DNA of 64,000 nt from NCBI GenBank assembly GCA_033065855.1, contig JAVXUO010001132.1, forward strand, positions 1 to 64,000, given 5' to 3'. The translations under genes were made by a program, and so were the position numbers. This document shows, piece after piece, positions 12,250 to 24,104 of this stretch. The notes below the pieces were generated by a model. That model saw nothing but the letters and a program-made list of their open reading frames with translations, was not told where the DNA came from and searched no databases. The first letter of the stretch is position 1; each line of letters opens with the position of its first letter. This DNA comes from Escallonia rubra. Its lineage: Eukaryota; Streptophyta; Magnoliopsida; Escalloniales; Escalloniaceae.

Positions 12250-12873
12250 ATGGCGGATTCGGACAACGAGTCGGGCGGGCACGGCGGCGGAGGCAGCGGT
12301 GACCTGTCGGCTCGGGAGCAGGACAGGTTCCTGCCGATCGCGAACGTGAGCCGGATCATGAAGAAGGCGCTGCCGGCCAACGCGAAGATATCCAAGGACG
12401 CCAAGGAGACGGTGCAGGAGTGCGTGTCGGAGTTCATCAGCTTCATCACCGGCGAGGCCTCCGACAAGTGCCAGCGAGAGAAGCGCAAGACCATCAACGG
12501 CGACGACCTGCTCTGGGCCATGACCACCCTCGGCTTCGAGGAGTACGTCGAGCCGCTCAAGGTCTACCTCGCCAAGTACCGGGAGATGGAGGGCGAGAAG
12601 ACCGCGGTCGGCGGCGGCGGAGGGCGGGAGAAGGAAGGATCCGGGGACGGCAGTTACAATGGCGGTGGTGCTGGAATTTACGGCGGGATGCAGAGCCCGA
12701 TGATGATGATGGGGTCCCACCAGCAGCCGCATCATCACCATCATAGTCAGGGACAGATGTACAGCTCTGGCTCGTTCCATCAAATGGGGGTAGGTGGAAA
12801 GGGTAGTACGGGCACCTCGGGCAGCCACGGTGGTGGTGGGGGAGGTGGTGGAGCTTCCACTGTGAGAAGGTAG
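12250..12873 (+). CDS. NF-YB3: Nuclear transcription factor Y subunit B (NF-YB3-like, non-LEC1 type)
   Basis: Intronless ORF of 207 aa. Residues 22-117 form the histone-fold core of NF-YB, from [20 protein letters not shown] through [20 protein letters not shown] to [12 protein letters not shown] pairs with NF-YC and then NF-YA to bind CCAAT boxes; with NF-YC and CONSTANS-like proteins, this class promotes photoperiodic flowering. Lys49 ([10 protein letters not shown]) replaces the Asp typical of LEC1/L1L, marking a non-LEC1 member. The N-terminus [10 protein letters not shown] resembles the NF-YB2/3 group. The C-terminal tail is Gly-rich with a Met run and a His run (about residues 144-164). 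The gene is very GC-rich compared with its flanks, so long spurious ORFs lie antisense. The start is the first ATG before the conserved core. Family assignment is certain; the NF-YB2/3 subgroup is likely. Confidence 0.96.
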   Translation: MADSDNESGGHGGGGSGDLSAREQDRFLPIANVSRIMKKALPANAKISKDAKETVQECVSEFISFITGEASDKCQREKRKTINGDDLLWAMTTLGFEEYVEPLKVYLAKYREMEGEKTAVGGGGGREKEGSGDGSYNGGGAGIYGGMQSPMMMMGSHQQPHHHHHSQGQMYSSGSFHQMGVGGKGSTGTSGSHGGGGGGGGASTVRR

Positions 12874-14294
12874 GTGGGCAACTTTAAGTCAAAAAAAAAA
12901 AAAAAAGCAAAATCAAATGATTTTTTTTTTGTTGGGTTAACTATTTTAGGGCCTTTTTTTTTTCTTTTTTACCACATTACTGTTTTTGGGTCTTACTAGT
13001 TACTACTATTTTTTAAGCAATTAACTTCTGGGAACTTCAGTGCTATATGTCTAGGTACTTTGTGAATTAAGATGTTCATATGTGGAAAGGAAATTGATGA
13101 TAATGCATAGAGAGAGAGAGAGAGAGAGCAAAGATGGTACTAGCCTCCAATGATAGGGCTTGACAAAGGTGTACTGCCACTGACAAGTTGTTTCAATGGA
13201 GATGTGGTGGAAGTTTTCTAAAGATTTCTACTTTCAGATGATTTGGTTCATGGGAGACTGTAAAGTTGGAGAGAGACTTGAAGTAAGAGATGTGTTTGAG
13301 AATGTGGGTTGTGTGCATTGGAAATGGGAAGAGTGTGTGTCGGTCCTTGTTCTGAATCTTGTCTCTGTATTTGTGGTAAACTCTGTACAAAGTGGTGAAA
13401 GAGGCCTTTTCTTCTTGTCTTTGGGTCCAATTTCATGAAAATCTTTCTACTTCTACCTCTGTGTTTCCATTTTTAGTATATATACATGTAGTTATTGTTT
13501 AGGAAAGATAATTACCAAAAAGGGTATACGGTAACCTTGCACTTTTGCTTTCCTTTTTGGTATGGAAATACATTTGTGGGATTTATTCGTTTGCTTATAA
13601 ATAAATTGAATGAAAACCAATCACACCCCGACTTTTTTCGTGAAATTGTACATACAGTACCGGAATCGTTTCGTTACCGTCTCGAATTCCACCATAATTT
13701 TGTATATGCGGAAGTTTTTTCATTAGCCATGTGTAATTATTATGTTGGATAGAAGTTTTATGTTGCAAGATACCTCCACTCTTCCCTTCTTAAAAATCAT
13801 TAGGGGGTTATGAAAGTCATTTACTTGACACTATTCCAGTTCTGCCATTGTTCATCTCACATCCCCACCACCGCCACCACCATCTTTACAATTTCATCCC
13901 ATCAATTCTTGATGGCCAATTCAAAAGCTCACCGTCGGTGATCGGCGTTAACATCCCGCCTCACACCCTCAGATTTACCATCAAATTCAACTCCATGGTG
14001 TGACTACCTCATCATCACTGTCACCTCAATTTGCTTTTTCCCCAACACAAAGCAGATTGGCTGTCGTATCAACCACATCCATGGCAACTATTTATTTGGG
14101 AGAACTAAGAAAGTTTGGCCTTTTCTGGGAGAGGTGGATACTAGTTAAAGATGGTTCGAAAAAGATACATTTTTTTCTTAGCTATGGATGACGCCGTACC
14201 GATATCAAAAATAAGTGTCGGTCAACACATCATTTTTTCTCCTTCTACATGTACAAACCGGTACAAAGACCTTAATATTTCGTACTATCCTCTG
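12874..14294. other. NF-YB 3' flank and intergenic sequence
   Basis: Poly-A and poly-T runs (12889-12970) follow the stop, and an (AG)n microsatellite lies at 13109-13129. The ORF at 13196-13438 is open but has no recognised domain and probably lies in the 3' flank. Around 13860-14100 is a CCACC-rich stretch without a recognised product. Confidence 0.45.
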
Positions 14295-14604
14295 CACTAA
14301 TTAGGGATAATATCATTTTACTCTCTTGAACTATCCCCGTTTTGTTATTTTGGTCCCTACACTTTAAAATTCGTTAAATCAGTCCCTGTACTTTGTGCCG
14401 TTATCAATTTAGTCTCTCCATTAGGATTTTCCCTCAAAAAAGACCACGTGACACGCACGTGTCATTTTTTGAGGGATATTTTCCAGAAATGGACTGAGTC
14501 CCACCCAGTAATTATCCCCCCCTTCTCTCTCTCTCTCTCTCTGTGTGTGCTTGTTTCTCTCCCTCTCCCTTTGAGTAACCCGAATCTCGAGAAAGTTGAG
14601 ATCC

Positions 14605-14819
14605 TCAACTCGGAGGCGGCAACTGTGGAGGCTGTTGCCGCTTCCGCAGCTGAGTCGACCGCTTCCGCTTCTTCTTCTCGTAGTTGACCCCCGGTGCTTT
14701 GGACTGCAAATCGCGAAGGTAAAGCCGCGCGCCCCGAACGGGTTCGACTCGGGCTTGCCTCCATTCTCCTCGAAGGCGACGCGGAGGCGGCCGATGAGGG
14801 CGTCGAGGCTACCCCAGAC
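14605..14819 (-). pseudogene. Captured ALOG (LSH/G1-like) domain fragment
   Basis: The minus strand reads [18 protein letters not shown] then [10 protein letters not shown], which is the start of the ALOG DNA-binding domain found in LIGHT-SENSITIVE SHORT HYPOCOTYL/G1 nuclear proteins. An indel then shifts the frame, and the neighbouring frame continues [20 protein letters not shown], the conserved end of the domain. A few domain residues are lost at the junction. A short Gln/Pro-rich tail and a stop follow. The start and the N-terminal part of the domain are missing. It is GC-rich against AT-rich surroundings, as expected of a captured exon. Non-functional as read. Confidence 0.85.
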
Positions 14820-15075
14820 CTAGCGGAGGGGACAGGGGCAGGGGGCGAGTGGGGAAGGGTGGCCGAAGAAAGGGCAGGGGTGGGCATGGACCACCGTCTC
14901 GTGGATCAAGCCGCGTGCCCCGAATGGTTGACGTAGAAGTGCCGACAGTTGGGGGGTTTGGGTTGGTTGGTAGTGGTGATTGAGGAGGCTGACAGGCTGA
15001 TGACAGTGGTGACTACGATTGGTTGATGATGTCGTTAAAGGTTTTGGTCGACAGGGATGCAACACCACGGGCCTG

Positions 15076-15288
15076 CTCCGGGTGGTGGCCGAGAAGGTGG
15101 TGGGGATCGATCTAGGGACCACCAACTCGGCCGTGGGGGCCATGAAGGGCGGCAAGCCGGTGATTATCACCAATGTCGAGGGGCAGCGTACGACGCCGTC
15201 CGTGGTGGCGTGGACCAAGAACGGGGATCGGCTGGTCGGGCAGATTGCCAAGCGGCAGGCGGTGGTCAACCCCGAGAATACCTTCTTC
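15076..15288 (+). pseudogene. Captured chloroplast-type Hsp70 (cpHsc70) N-terminal fragment
   Basis: Seventy-one uninterrupted codons run from [10 protein letters not shown] through [19 protein letters not shown] to [13 protein letters not shown]. This is the first phosphate-binding motif and start of the nucleotide-binding domain of stromal Hsp70, including the VVAEK junction expected just after the transit peptide. The normal protein is about 700 aa; this fragment ends exactly where the MULE inverted repeat begins. An in-frame ATG lies upstream at 15019, so a 108-codon ORF exists, but nothing indicates that it is translated. [12 protein letters not shown] differs slightly from the usual plastid sequence. 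Confidence 0.9.
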
Positions 15289-15484
15289 GCTTGCCGGAAA
15301 TACCCTTCAAAAAACGACCCGTGCCTGTCACGTGGTCTTTTTTGACGGGAAATCCCAACGGAGGGACTAAATTGATAACGGCACAAAGTACAGGGACTGA
15401 TTTAACGAATTTTAAAGTGCAGGGACCAAAATAACAAAACGGGGATAGTTCAGGGGAGTAAAATGGTATTATCCCCACTAATTA

Positions 15485-18400
15485 GTACCGGACGTAGCGG
15501 CCGTTACATGCCGTGCTGCCGGACAACGCATACGTAATTTTTGGACTGGATACACAATATGTACGAAATATTAGGGTCTTTGTATTGGTAGAAGAAAAAA
15601 ATGATATGTATCCATTGGTATTTCTAGTACCGGTACAATATTTAAAACCGAGGTTTATCCACGAAACGGTGATATTGCAACAAGGGATGGCAGATGGTAC
15701 CATTGTTTGGCATTCTAACGAAAAATTAGGATAGGAAAAGAACCATGTTGAGTGTTGACCATGTACTTCATTTACAGACTTGGAAAAGTGATATTCACAT
15801 AGTATTGATGTGAACAGTTTACAGATCATGGTACAATTGGTGTTCCTTGAAAGAAAGACGAGTACCTGTGCTTAAAACAAGCGGAAAAGTCACATGATTT
15901 GGAGTTGCTTATCAAAAGTCTCGTGACTGGCATGGAGATTGGATCAAAAGGGGTTGTATCCCCTCTTTACAGGATCTTTTTTCTTGCTGGTTTATGTTGT
16001 CTCTAGTTCCTCTGAAACACCTTCTCTTGCTGTGCTCTCCGGTCCTTCGTCTCATGTCCGAATTCCATATACGGATGCCTCGATCACGTGCATGAAACTC
16101 TGCTTCCATCTGCCCAACACATTGAGTTCAGATCATATGCCACGAAAAGCTACGTAGCACGAAGTTCGTTCATCCTACTAGAGGCGTCGGCTGGATCTAA
16201 ATCATTCGCCACAATAAAATAGTTGATGAGCGAGTTGTCCATTTTGTTGAATGCGAAATTAGAGATGCGCTTGCCTATTTAGTTTCACATAAGTAGGACT
16301 CGAGTGTTCCTAGATTAAATTTCTCATTGCTTTTACTGGGTTTTTCTCTGCCTCCGGTGTTGTTCCCCTTGATCATGCGTTTATCTATAGGTAGGGTTCC
16401 TCTACCTCCCTACACAAGGTGAGACTTCGTACCATGATAGCGATGGCATATGAGAGCTTTACATAGAGTGGCCAACAACACGTAATGAGTGCATACTGCG
16501 TAATTCTTAAAGTTGCAACTTTGTTTGTTAATGCCGGTTTAAATCTTCTAGACGTGCTTTTCATAATCATGAAATATTTGCAGCACTTTTCCAAGTCCAA
16601 TTGCAATAATATCACAAATCAAGAACTCGGCATTTACTTGTTTATTTAGTCACATCTAGTCAATTATCCTTCTTCTTCACATTCCGTCCACTTTCTCAGA
16701 GTTAATGGAGAAAACTAATTAATGACACCAAATAGAGAAATCTTCATTTTTTGTCAGAACTGAGAAGAGTGTGTATGGGAAATCAGCCTAGCCTCCTGGG
16801 ATGCTCTTGTTTCCTTTCATTGCCCAAGAAGTATCTTCTGTCCCAAAATTGGAATTCTTTTGTGCTCTTCAAAAAACAAAGAAAAAAAAGGTACTTTCGA
16901 TAGTTAGATTGATGTACGCAAAACTTCACTCACTTATGTGTGAGAGGATGTTTTCAGGTAGCATCGCCCTTAGTTGCAACTAGAAAGATCCTCCCATAGA
17001 AAGATCGCCCTTTTAAGTAGAGATGGTTCATATCCCCAAGGAGCTAGAAAAAAATTTCTCTCTGCCCTCTCTCTAAACAAAGCCTTTTGCATATAGCCTC
17101 CGTGCCTGTCCCACCGTGCGTTTGGCGCGGTTGGGGCGGTGGTTGGAATCCGGCCTAGCTCTTTTCGTCTCGTTTACTATGGTCAAGTGCTCTGATATGG
17201 CCCGCGACTGATGAAGGATGGAAGACAGTGGACGACGGCGGCGCGATGGCCGACGCCATCTCCCCAACCACGGTTGGGGATGCGATGCACTGGATCTCTT
17301 TAGATCTAGGTTGATATTAGCGATTTCTTGATCCTCTAGATCTAAAAGATCTAAATAATGGTGATGGTCGATGGTTGATCTTTGCTAGAGCTTGATTTAT
17401 GAGGTTTTCTTTGCTAGGTTTTGATTTATCAACGTTGGCGATGGCCGAAATTTGACTGGCAGTGGCTGGAATTTCACCAGCAGCAGTGACGGCGGGTTGG
17501 GGGGTTCGTACGTTGTGGTTCCTGGGTGGTTATGCGTCTAGGGTTTTGGTGTGGGCGGCGGTTTGCTTAGCCCGGTTTGTGATTGTTGGTTTGCTATATC
17601 GGGTTTTACAATTACCGTGTTTTGGGATAAAAATACTAATGGAATACTGTGAACCATGCAAGTTGAATGTCTCTTGTCTATGAGATGTGATTCCATTGAT
17701 TATCTAGTACACATTCGATTATTTGTCGGCCCCTCCTCGTTGTACCATTTGTGTTGTAGATTTCCATTGTTTTGTCTTTTTTTTACTAGGCGTTGTAACC
17801 TCTATGCCTCCGCATGTTACTTAAAGTCACGTTACAGTGTAAAATATACTCTGATTTAGTTTAATTGTAATTTGTATCGAATCTATAGGTTGGTTGCTAA
17901 TTTCTTACCATTACGGTCGTGTATACACAGAGTCATGAAATTGTCGTGACCCTTATGCCGTTTGGCACATTTTGTAATTGCTGCAAAAATACTTTACCTA
18001 TGTTATTCTCATCTTTATCAACAAAAAAAAAAAAAAGTAGAACTGGTTCAACTTTTAGTGGCTCTAATATACTTTTCCGCTTCCTATATTTGCTCTCTAC
18101 TATACTTTTCTTTGCATCTTACGTTCTTCGCACTGGGTAATGAAAAGTCACCAACTAACAAGGCATTTTGCCTTTTTGGGGAAATTATCGGTAATGAATA
18201 GAATCGAAATTCCTCATCTCCTTCCTCTCCTGACTCTCTGACCTCCATAAATTGTTCTTATACCCTTTTTGAGGATTAGTTTAGTCTACAAGTGTAATTT
18301 GAATTGGGCATAAGAAAAAAATTAGACATGGATGATTAGGGCACTGAACCAAGTTCCATAAATCTGACAAAAGTGCTGCACTGCATTGTCTGTATCAACT

Positions 18401-18723
18401 GGATCTTATCACAATCCGTGAAAATGACTCAACACGTGAACTAGATCTTAAAGATTGAATTCTTATGTGAGACCCAATGACTGTCAAGTCTGAAGCATAT
18501 AAATGATGCCAAATGGGCAACTGGGATTAGGAGGTAAAAACAAGTGCAAGTGGAGATCAATTTACTAGTAAGTGCCCTTCAAGCTTTTAGTACTTTAATG
18601 TGCACTAAGAGAAAACAAAGGGCCACAGTAAATGTTCTTTGATGGGTATCCAATGTTTTTATAGGGGCAAACTTCAGAGTCTAGCACCAGTATCAAGTAC
18701 TACTACTACTGCAAGAAAAGACA
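15485..18723. other. Long intergenic stretch without recognised genes
   Basis: Sequence just outside the Pack-MULE contains recurring GTACCGG words on both sides (14190-14290, 15486-15660), suggesting an older interrupted repeat. ORFs at 15939-16157, 17462-17683 and 17962-18201 show no domain I recognise. The stretch from 15900 to 16400 could be decayed retroelement coding sequence, but I could not place it. Confidence 0.4.
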
Positions 18724-19452
18724 TTACACATTAATCTCAAACCTTGAACATATGATGGAGCCCATTGATATGTCGATTTCGATCAAGTTCTCTTCCTCAT
18801 TCATGTCATTGATTTCTGAATAAAGCTCCTTTAGGCCATTTTCAGCAAAAATGGTGTCTGGTGAGAAATTTGGCAACTTGTGCTGCAGGTTGAACTTGGG
18901 TTCCTCTTCTTCTTTTGGACTAACATAGTGCCCACTCGGAAGGGCGATTTCGATTAGGCTTTCCTCGTCGGATATCGAATCATCAGAGCAACCCACGTTG
19001 CCGGAGTAAGGCCAGTCAATATCAGAATCTTCACTTGTGCTTTCAGTTTCTGAATCTGATTCTTTTGACCCAACTAAGTAGTCATGAAGCTGATCCACTT
19101 CAGTTTCTTGGGCCTCTTCAACCTTGTCTCCTGCTGATTGTGTCCCATTTAGAAGTAGTAATTTGGATACAACTTCCTCCTCTACCTGAAGTGAACCATT
19201 TTGATCTGAGGCGCGGCAGAGAGTCAAGTCTTGGTCTGACTTTCCTAAAAGAACTGGTTTTCGCTTCAAAAATTTCAAGACTACGATAGATAAAATCAAA
19301 ACCATGGATGCCATGAAGAGAGAGAAAAACCCATGACCTGATAACTTAGCATATGTGAGAAATGAAATCAGAGCAGCAATCCAAGGCATTGGAGTTCGGG
19401 AGGAATAGAGAGGCAAAGCCATTTCACCCGTGCTTGTGCTTTCCAATTTCAT
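18724..19452 (-). CDS. Conserved plant membrane protein of unknown function
   Basis: A 242-aa single-exon ORF. Residues about 22-62 are hydrophobic (PMPWIAALISFLTYAKL, then FFSLFMASMVLILSIVVLKF), probably two membrane segments or a hairpin, followed by the basic KRKP. The rest is acidic and Ser/Glu-rich. A short motif occurs twice: EESLIEIALPSGHYV at 164-178 and EENLIEIDISMGSII at 220-234, the second at the C-terminus before CSRFEI. I recall proteins with this layout in other plants annotated only as transmembrane or uncharacterised, so no function is proposed. The start is the first ATG and places the hydrophobic part near the N-terminus. An antisense ORF (19035-19289) is a shadow. Upstream on its strand lie GT and GA microsatellites (19925-19951). 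Confidence 0.8.
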   Translation of the reverse strand: MKLESTSTGEMALPLYSSRTPMPWIAALISFLTYAKLSGHGFFSLFMASMVLILSIVVLKFLKRKPVLLGKSDQDLTLCRASDQNGSLQVEEEVVSKLLLLNGTQSAGDKVEEAQETEVDQLHDYLVGSKESDSETESTSEDSDIDWPYSGNVGCSDDSISDEESLIEIALPSGHYVSPKEEEEPKFNLQHKLPNFSPDTIFAENGLKELYSEINDMNEEENLIEIDISMGSIICSRFEINV

Positions 19453-19924
19453 GGATAGCAGTAGGGGGGATTTTTTTGTTAGGCTTTCTTGGGGTACATG
19501 TATTGGGAAACGAGAAAGGGAAGAGGTCAGGAACTTTCCCTAATTGGGTTCAAAGATGAAAGAACCTTAGAATTAAAGGAGATGAACGAAAAGATGGTCA
19601 ATCAGATTGATGGGTCTCCGGAGAAACAGAAACAGCAGAAACCACCATGTAAGAGCAAGCCATGATGCGCCTCTTAGGTTCTCAAGATGGATTTTGGAAC
19701 TGCCTCAAGATGGAAAGAGAAATATGGACTAGATTGGAAAGTTGGTTGTAGGCGGGGGGTTGAAAAAAGGGATGAATAGGAAGAGATAGCAAAGCAAAGA
19801 CTACAGTACGAGATTTGAAGAGAGATGCTGATGAACGGGTTAAGAAACAAGAAAAATGGTTTTCTAATGAAAGATAGTTGAGTTAAACTGAAACCATAGT
19901 GCTGGCAGGGCTGTGTTCCTTCAT

Positions 19925-19951
19925 CTCTCTCTCACACACACACACACACAC
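19925..19951. repeat. Compound (CT)n(CA)n microsatellite
   Basis: A CT run is followed directly by a CA run, about 470 bp upstream of the membrane-protein start codon on the opposite strand. Confidence 0.85.
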
Positions 19952-20159
19952 TGAAAACTGTGCTTTGTTTTGGTGCACCAATCAGGTGTTCTTCTAAGCA
20001 CCCAAAAAAAAAAAAAAATCAGGTGTTCTTCTTCTGCAACTGATTCTCTTGAAAACCCAAAACCCTGGTTTACCTCTATCAAATTACAGCCTGAATGCAT
20101 GGAAATGGGAGAAAGCCATGTGCTGACCTCTGGGCTCACCACATGGCTCTAAATTTCCC

Positions 20160-22246
20160 TCCAATTTCCTTGAGGGAAACCAAAACGAACCCTCCATGTT
20201 TCTCCTTCAGCCCTATCTTTGCAACTCCAAGAAAGCCATCATCACAACCACACCTCTAGGCTCTAGACTCCCCAACGTTCTAAGATTGGATAAGGAACAC
20301 CACCCAAAGTTTAAAAAGACCTCCTTTTCTCTCTCTCTCAAACCATTTCCCTTTAAGAAAAGACCCTAGGAAAGTAATTTTCATTCACTATATCTATGTG
20401 CGCCATTAGAGTACTCGATGCCTTTATTGGTACATTAGGCTGTCATCTTCTCTCTTGGCAACTCCATGCACAGCCCTGCGAGGCTCTCTTGTTTCCATGA
20501 CATCAATACTTGGCTAGGCATATGATATGGACTTGTCAGATCACAGCAAGTGCTGAACCTTCTCTCATGTTACCTTGTTTAATGGATCTGATCTGGGCGA
20601 GCGGACCAATATTTGTTACAGAAAGTTGTAGAGAGAATAATACTAATAATAGCAGGGGTTAACTGGTCAAATTGATTAAAAAAATAAGACTGAAGAAGCC
20701 AGAGCAAGTATCTTGGCTACCCTATACCCGATACGCTCGGTCAAAGTATGTGTTCATCTTAGGACAAAACATTTTCTGCCATTGTACGAAGTTGACAAAA
20801 TGATATACAGGGCTGGCCTCACCTTGTATCCTTTCCATACAAGAAAAAATGACAAGAAGAGGGACTAGATATGGAAATAATCGACAGTGGGTATGTATTT
20901 TGACTCATGCATCAACACTTTGCCACACCCCAGAGCATGCAATCTGCCGAATTTCCTCTCCCCATCAAACTATATGTTGCGGACATTGCCCTTGCCAAGT
21001 ATGTTCTAGACAACAACTAAAATAGGGTGCCCTCCAAATTAAACATACAAAACTACAACAGTTTTGATTATGATCCATATGCTTTTCTCTTTCGTTTGTG
21101 GCTTTAATGATGGGTTTGTGCATGCTTTAACATATGGGCATCAATGTGTCTCCCCATATATGTTGCGTCAAGTTGTGGTGGGTGGGACGCACACACGCTC
21201 CTTGAGGTTTAAAAGGCCTATATGATAAGGAGTAATAAGTTATTTTTCACCCTTTTGTCCACGTTTTGATTTTTGTACTTCTATTTTTTTTGAAAAAGAA
21301 AAAGCATTGAGTTTTTTTTTTTTTAAATGGTGAGGAGCCTCATCTGTTGAAGCAAGATTTAAAAACCTACGACCATTATATGTATACTATTATTAAGGGT
21401 GAAGAACTTTAAAATGAAGCCTTTGGCGTATCTTTTATTGTAACTTTTTCTATTTCTTGAACTCGTTCTCCGGTCATTTAAGAAATTTACACATAAACTT
21501 AAAATCTAAATTGTCCCGGAAAAAATGTACTACATGTCATTTAAGAAATTTACCCAAACTTAAAATCTAAATACTTTCCTATTTTTAGTCCACTAATCAC
21601 CTTTATCTCACTTTCGAGGGGTGAACACAATTCGATTCAGTTTAATTTTGGGGTTAAACTACACAGCAAACCATAGCCCGTCTTTTAGGAAAATTTTGAA
21701 CCGAGCCGAACCAACCATCATTAGCCTGGACAGTCTTGTTTAGTCGATTTAAACGGTTCAATATGCATCTGTTTGAGCCTATACAAAGTTTTTTCATCCT
21801 TTCCGCACCTATTATTGGTCTAAAAAATTCCACAAAAAATAATGAAGTTATATTTAGATGGATTGCATTTGTAATACCCTACAACTACACAATGGGCTTA
21901 TAATTAGTAGCTTGACATTGTTTTAGTGACACTTATTTTAGTGAAAAAACTTCCTCTTAGCAACAATTTAGCGAGTGGTATAAAATTATTATTATTGTTT
22001 GTACTGAGATTTTGAACGAAATGATAGCAAGTGTATTTTTATGGTGAAAGTCTTTAGTCTTTCTAGAGACGATTTAGGTGACGTAGTTCAGTACGAATAT
22101 CTTCATAACCTAGAGGGGTTAGAAAATACAGAGAGAAGGAGAAAGAGTAAGAGAAAGGAAATGAAAAGGCAAAGCCAGAAGGTTTAGTTGATTGGTAACC
22201 TATATTTAAAGTATCCATTAAAAGCCCTGTAACGTATGGGAGATGA
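20160..22246. other. Intergenic region with a hAT-family end fragment
   Basis: Mostly AT-rich and uninformative. At 21616-21790 there is a degraded piece of the TAGGGGTGAGCA hAT family (GAGGGGTGAACAC, then GAACCGAGCCGAACC). No gene is recognised. Confidence 0.5.
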
Positions 22247-22261
22247 TGGATGGTCATGAAG

Positions 22262-23684
22262 GTTTTTTTTTTTTTTTGCGAACTTGAGAACTACATTACA
22301 ACAAACATAGAAGTACAAAGGATCATTACAGCAAACTTTGGAACAGTACTGGTTGACAGAACCAACCATACAAAAGAAAAAAAAAAAAAAAACGGAAGTA
22401 AAACCAAAGACAGGGCAGTTGAGGCAACAAAAATTTGGGAGGTGAGCTCAGGAGTCCACAGCGTCAGAAAAAAGGGCAAAAGGTATTGCAGCCTGTACAC
22501 TATCAAACCACTGCTACTAAAAACAAACCCTGTGACGTAGCCCAAAAGAAGCCAACTCTGAAGCCAGGTCTAGAACTCGATCTGTACCCCTCCCGATGTG
22601 AACTGAATGCAATAATCTGTTGCTGACAAAAGAAGTAAACTAAAGAGCTAAACGATGTACACGCTGTGCAAACAACCCACAAGGTTGATGTTCATGGCCT
22701 GGAAGTTGTCCAATGATAAGTGCAGAGTCAAGTAAGAAAATGAAATGAGAACAAGGTAGTGACGATAACCACTGAAAAATCATGGTAAGTACAAAAGAGT
22801 CGATGCAATTCATGTCAGGTGAGATAAAGGCGGATACATATGATCCGACTGGCACCCAACGTATGTTGAATAGTACTAAACTCAGACCCCTTCTGTTATA
22901 TTCCCGTCTTTCCGTGATCCCCACATCACACGTAATTGGGCCAGTATTTGTGAGACAGGGATAGTGGTGGGGGGGGGGGGGACAGAGGAAGGAGATGAGG
23001 GTAGAAATGCGTGAACCTTAGGGGTGGGTTACGGGTGAGTTGACACGTGGGCCTGCGGCCTAGAGATTTTTTAATCCTGGACTGATAGATAGCCCGCGAA
23101 GATCCTGTAGAGACTGAGAAAAGTTCCTTAGGATCTGAGAAGTAGAAAATGGAGTATGTCGAAATATAAGTTCATTTCGGCCAAGCCAAATATGCCAGAG
23201 CATATAAGAGATACGAATCATGTGTAAAAGGTCAAGCGGCTTCTTGAAGATAGGGTTAGATAACCAGGAGCAGAGCCAATCTTTCGAAGATCCAAGGTCA
23301 TATCTGTGGACTCAGACTCCAGAAATGCTTTCTGTCTTATTTCCTGTTAAGGAATAAGTGTTCATGAGTTTCAGAGGCATGGAGACAGAAAGGACATGAG
23401 TTGACAAGGGGACAGTGTCTTTTAAGGAGTTCGGAGTACAGGGGAAGGCGATTGTGAAAAAATTGCCATAGGAAAATTTTTAGTTTAGCCGAAATAGGCA
23501 GTTTCCAAAGTTTAGAAGGGATATTAAGGACGGGATTGGAAAAGGGGGAGGAGTGGCTAGTAAGAAAGATGTACACCGATCTGACCGAAAAGCTCATGGT
23601 TGAGGAGAAGGGTGAGGAAGGCTCATCAACTGCTGAAGAAGTTGAAAGCTTGAGGCGGAAGATAGAGGTTGCCAAGTCAATAGG
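22262..23684 (-). mobile_element. 5'-truncated LINE (non-LTR retrotransposon)
   Basis: Reading the minus strand, a truncated ORF2 end runs into a 3' tail that ends in poly(A), seen as the T run at 22263-22277. A near-perfect 14-bp duplication flanks it: GGATGGTCATGAAG (22248-22261) / GGATGGTCATGGAG (23685-23698). The coding part is the zf-RVT domain and downstream linker (KIFLWQFFHNRLP, CPFC...H-x3-H; later ILWHIWLGRNELIF). The element is interrupted by stops and contains no reverse transcriptase core because of 5' truncation. Confidence 0.88.
23337..23675 (-). pseudogene. LINE ORF2 fragment with zf-RVT domain
   Basis: A 112-codon open stretch contains WKLPISAKLKIFLWQFFHNR and CPFCLHASETHEHLF, the Cys-Cys-His-His zinc-binding motif between the reverse transcriptase and RNase H regions of plant LINEs. 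It ends at a premature stop just after HEHLF; homologous sequence (GRNELIF) continues beyond. The apparent start codon lies inside the truncated element and is not a real start. Confidence 0.85.
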
Positions 23685-23698
23685 GGATGGTCATGGAG

Positions 23699-24104
23699 TT
23701 AAATGCTAAATGGTGGCATATGATTACATAAATTTAAGCATGCTTTGCATGCAACCAGTGGAGTGTACCGAAATGGGGAGAAGAAGTGAGGGTCTGCTCT
23801 TTGTTGCAAAAAAAAAAAAAAGGCCGAGTTATGTTTAGGACAAGAAGAAACTAGATTTAAAAAAAAAGCCACGTAGGGGACAGTTGACGGTGGTGGTTGT
23901 GTTACTGCGCCGGTGGACGGTGGTGAAGGGTTCCATGTGCTTGGCTTGTCTTGTCAGCGGCGGTGTGGTAGTGAAGGTTTGAGATTGATGAGGTTATTGA
24001 TATTTTGTGGTGGTAGCAAGGAGAGGAGTTGGCCGGTAGATTGTGGTGTTCGGAGGTTGACGAAGGTGGTGGATCACGGGGGATTGACGCTTCCTGCAAT
24101 CGAC
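23699..24104. other. Intergenic sequence, GGT-rich in its second half
   Basis: The sequence at 23880-24100 is rich in GGTGG and similar words. The 100-codon ORF at 23913-24215 has no domain and runs into the adjacent transposon. No gene is called. Confidence 0.45.

Larger units (their letters stand above)
14304..15475. mobile_element. Pack-MULE carrying two host gene fragments
   Basis: Terminal inverted repeats of about 185 bp (14304 to about 14490; about 15289-15475) begin GGGATAATATCATTTTACTC and are about 90% alike by eye. A perfect 9-bp duplication, CACTAATTA, flanks it (14295-14303, 15476-15484), which is diagnostic of Mutator-like elements. The GC-rich interior holds an ALOG-domain fragment on the minus strand and a chloroplast Hsp70 fragment on the plus strand. 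No MURA transposase is present, so it is non-autonomous. The same GGGATAATATC end occurs on the element at 37140-38469. Confidence 0.92.

Noticed and set aside
12091..12828. Long antisense ORF (245 codons) across NF-YB
   Set aside because: It is a shadow of the GC-rich NF-YB coding sequence. The sense frame carries the complete conserved histone fold.
15912..16400. Retroelement coding remnant
   Set aside because: Some words looked LINE- or copia-like, but no motif could be aligned convincingly in any frame.
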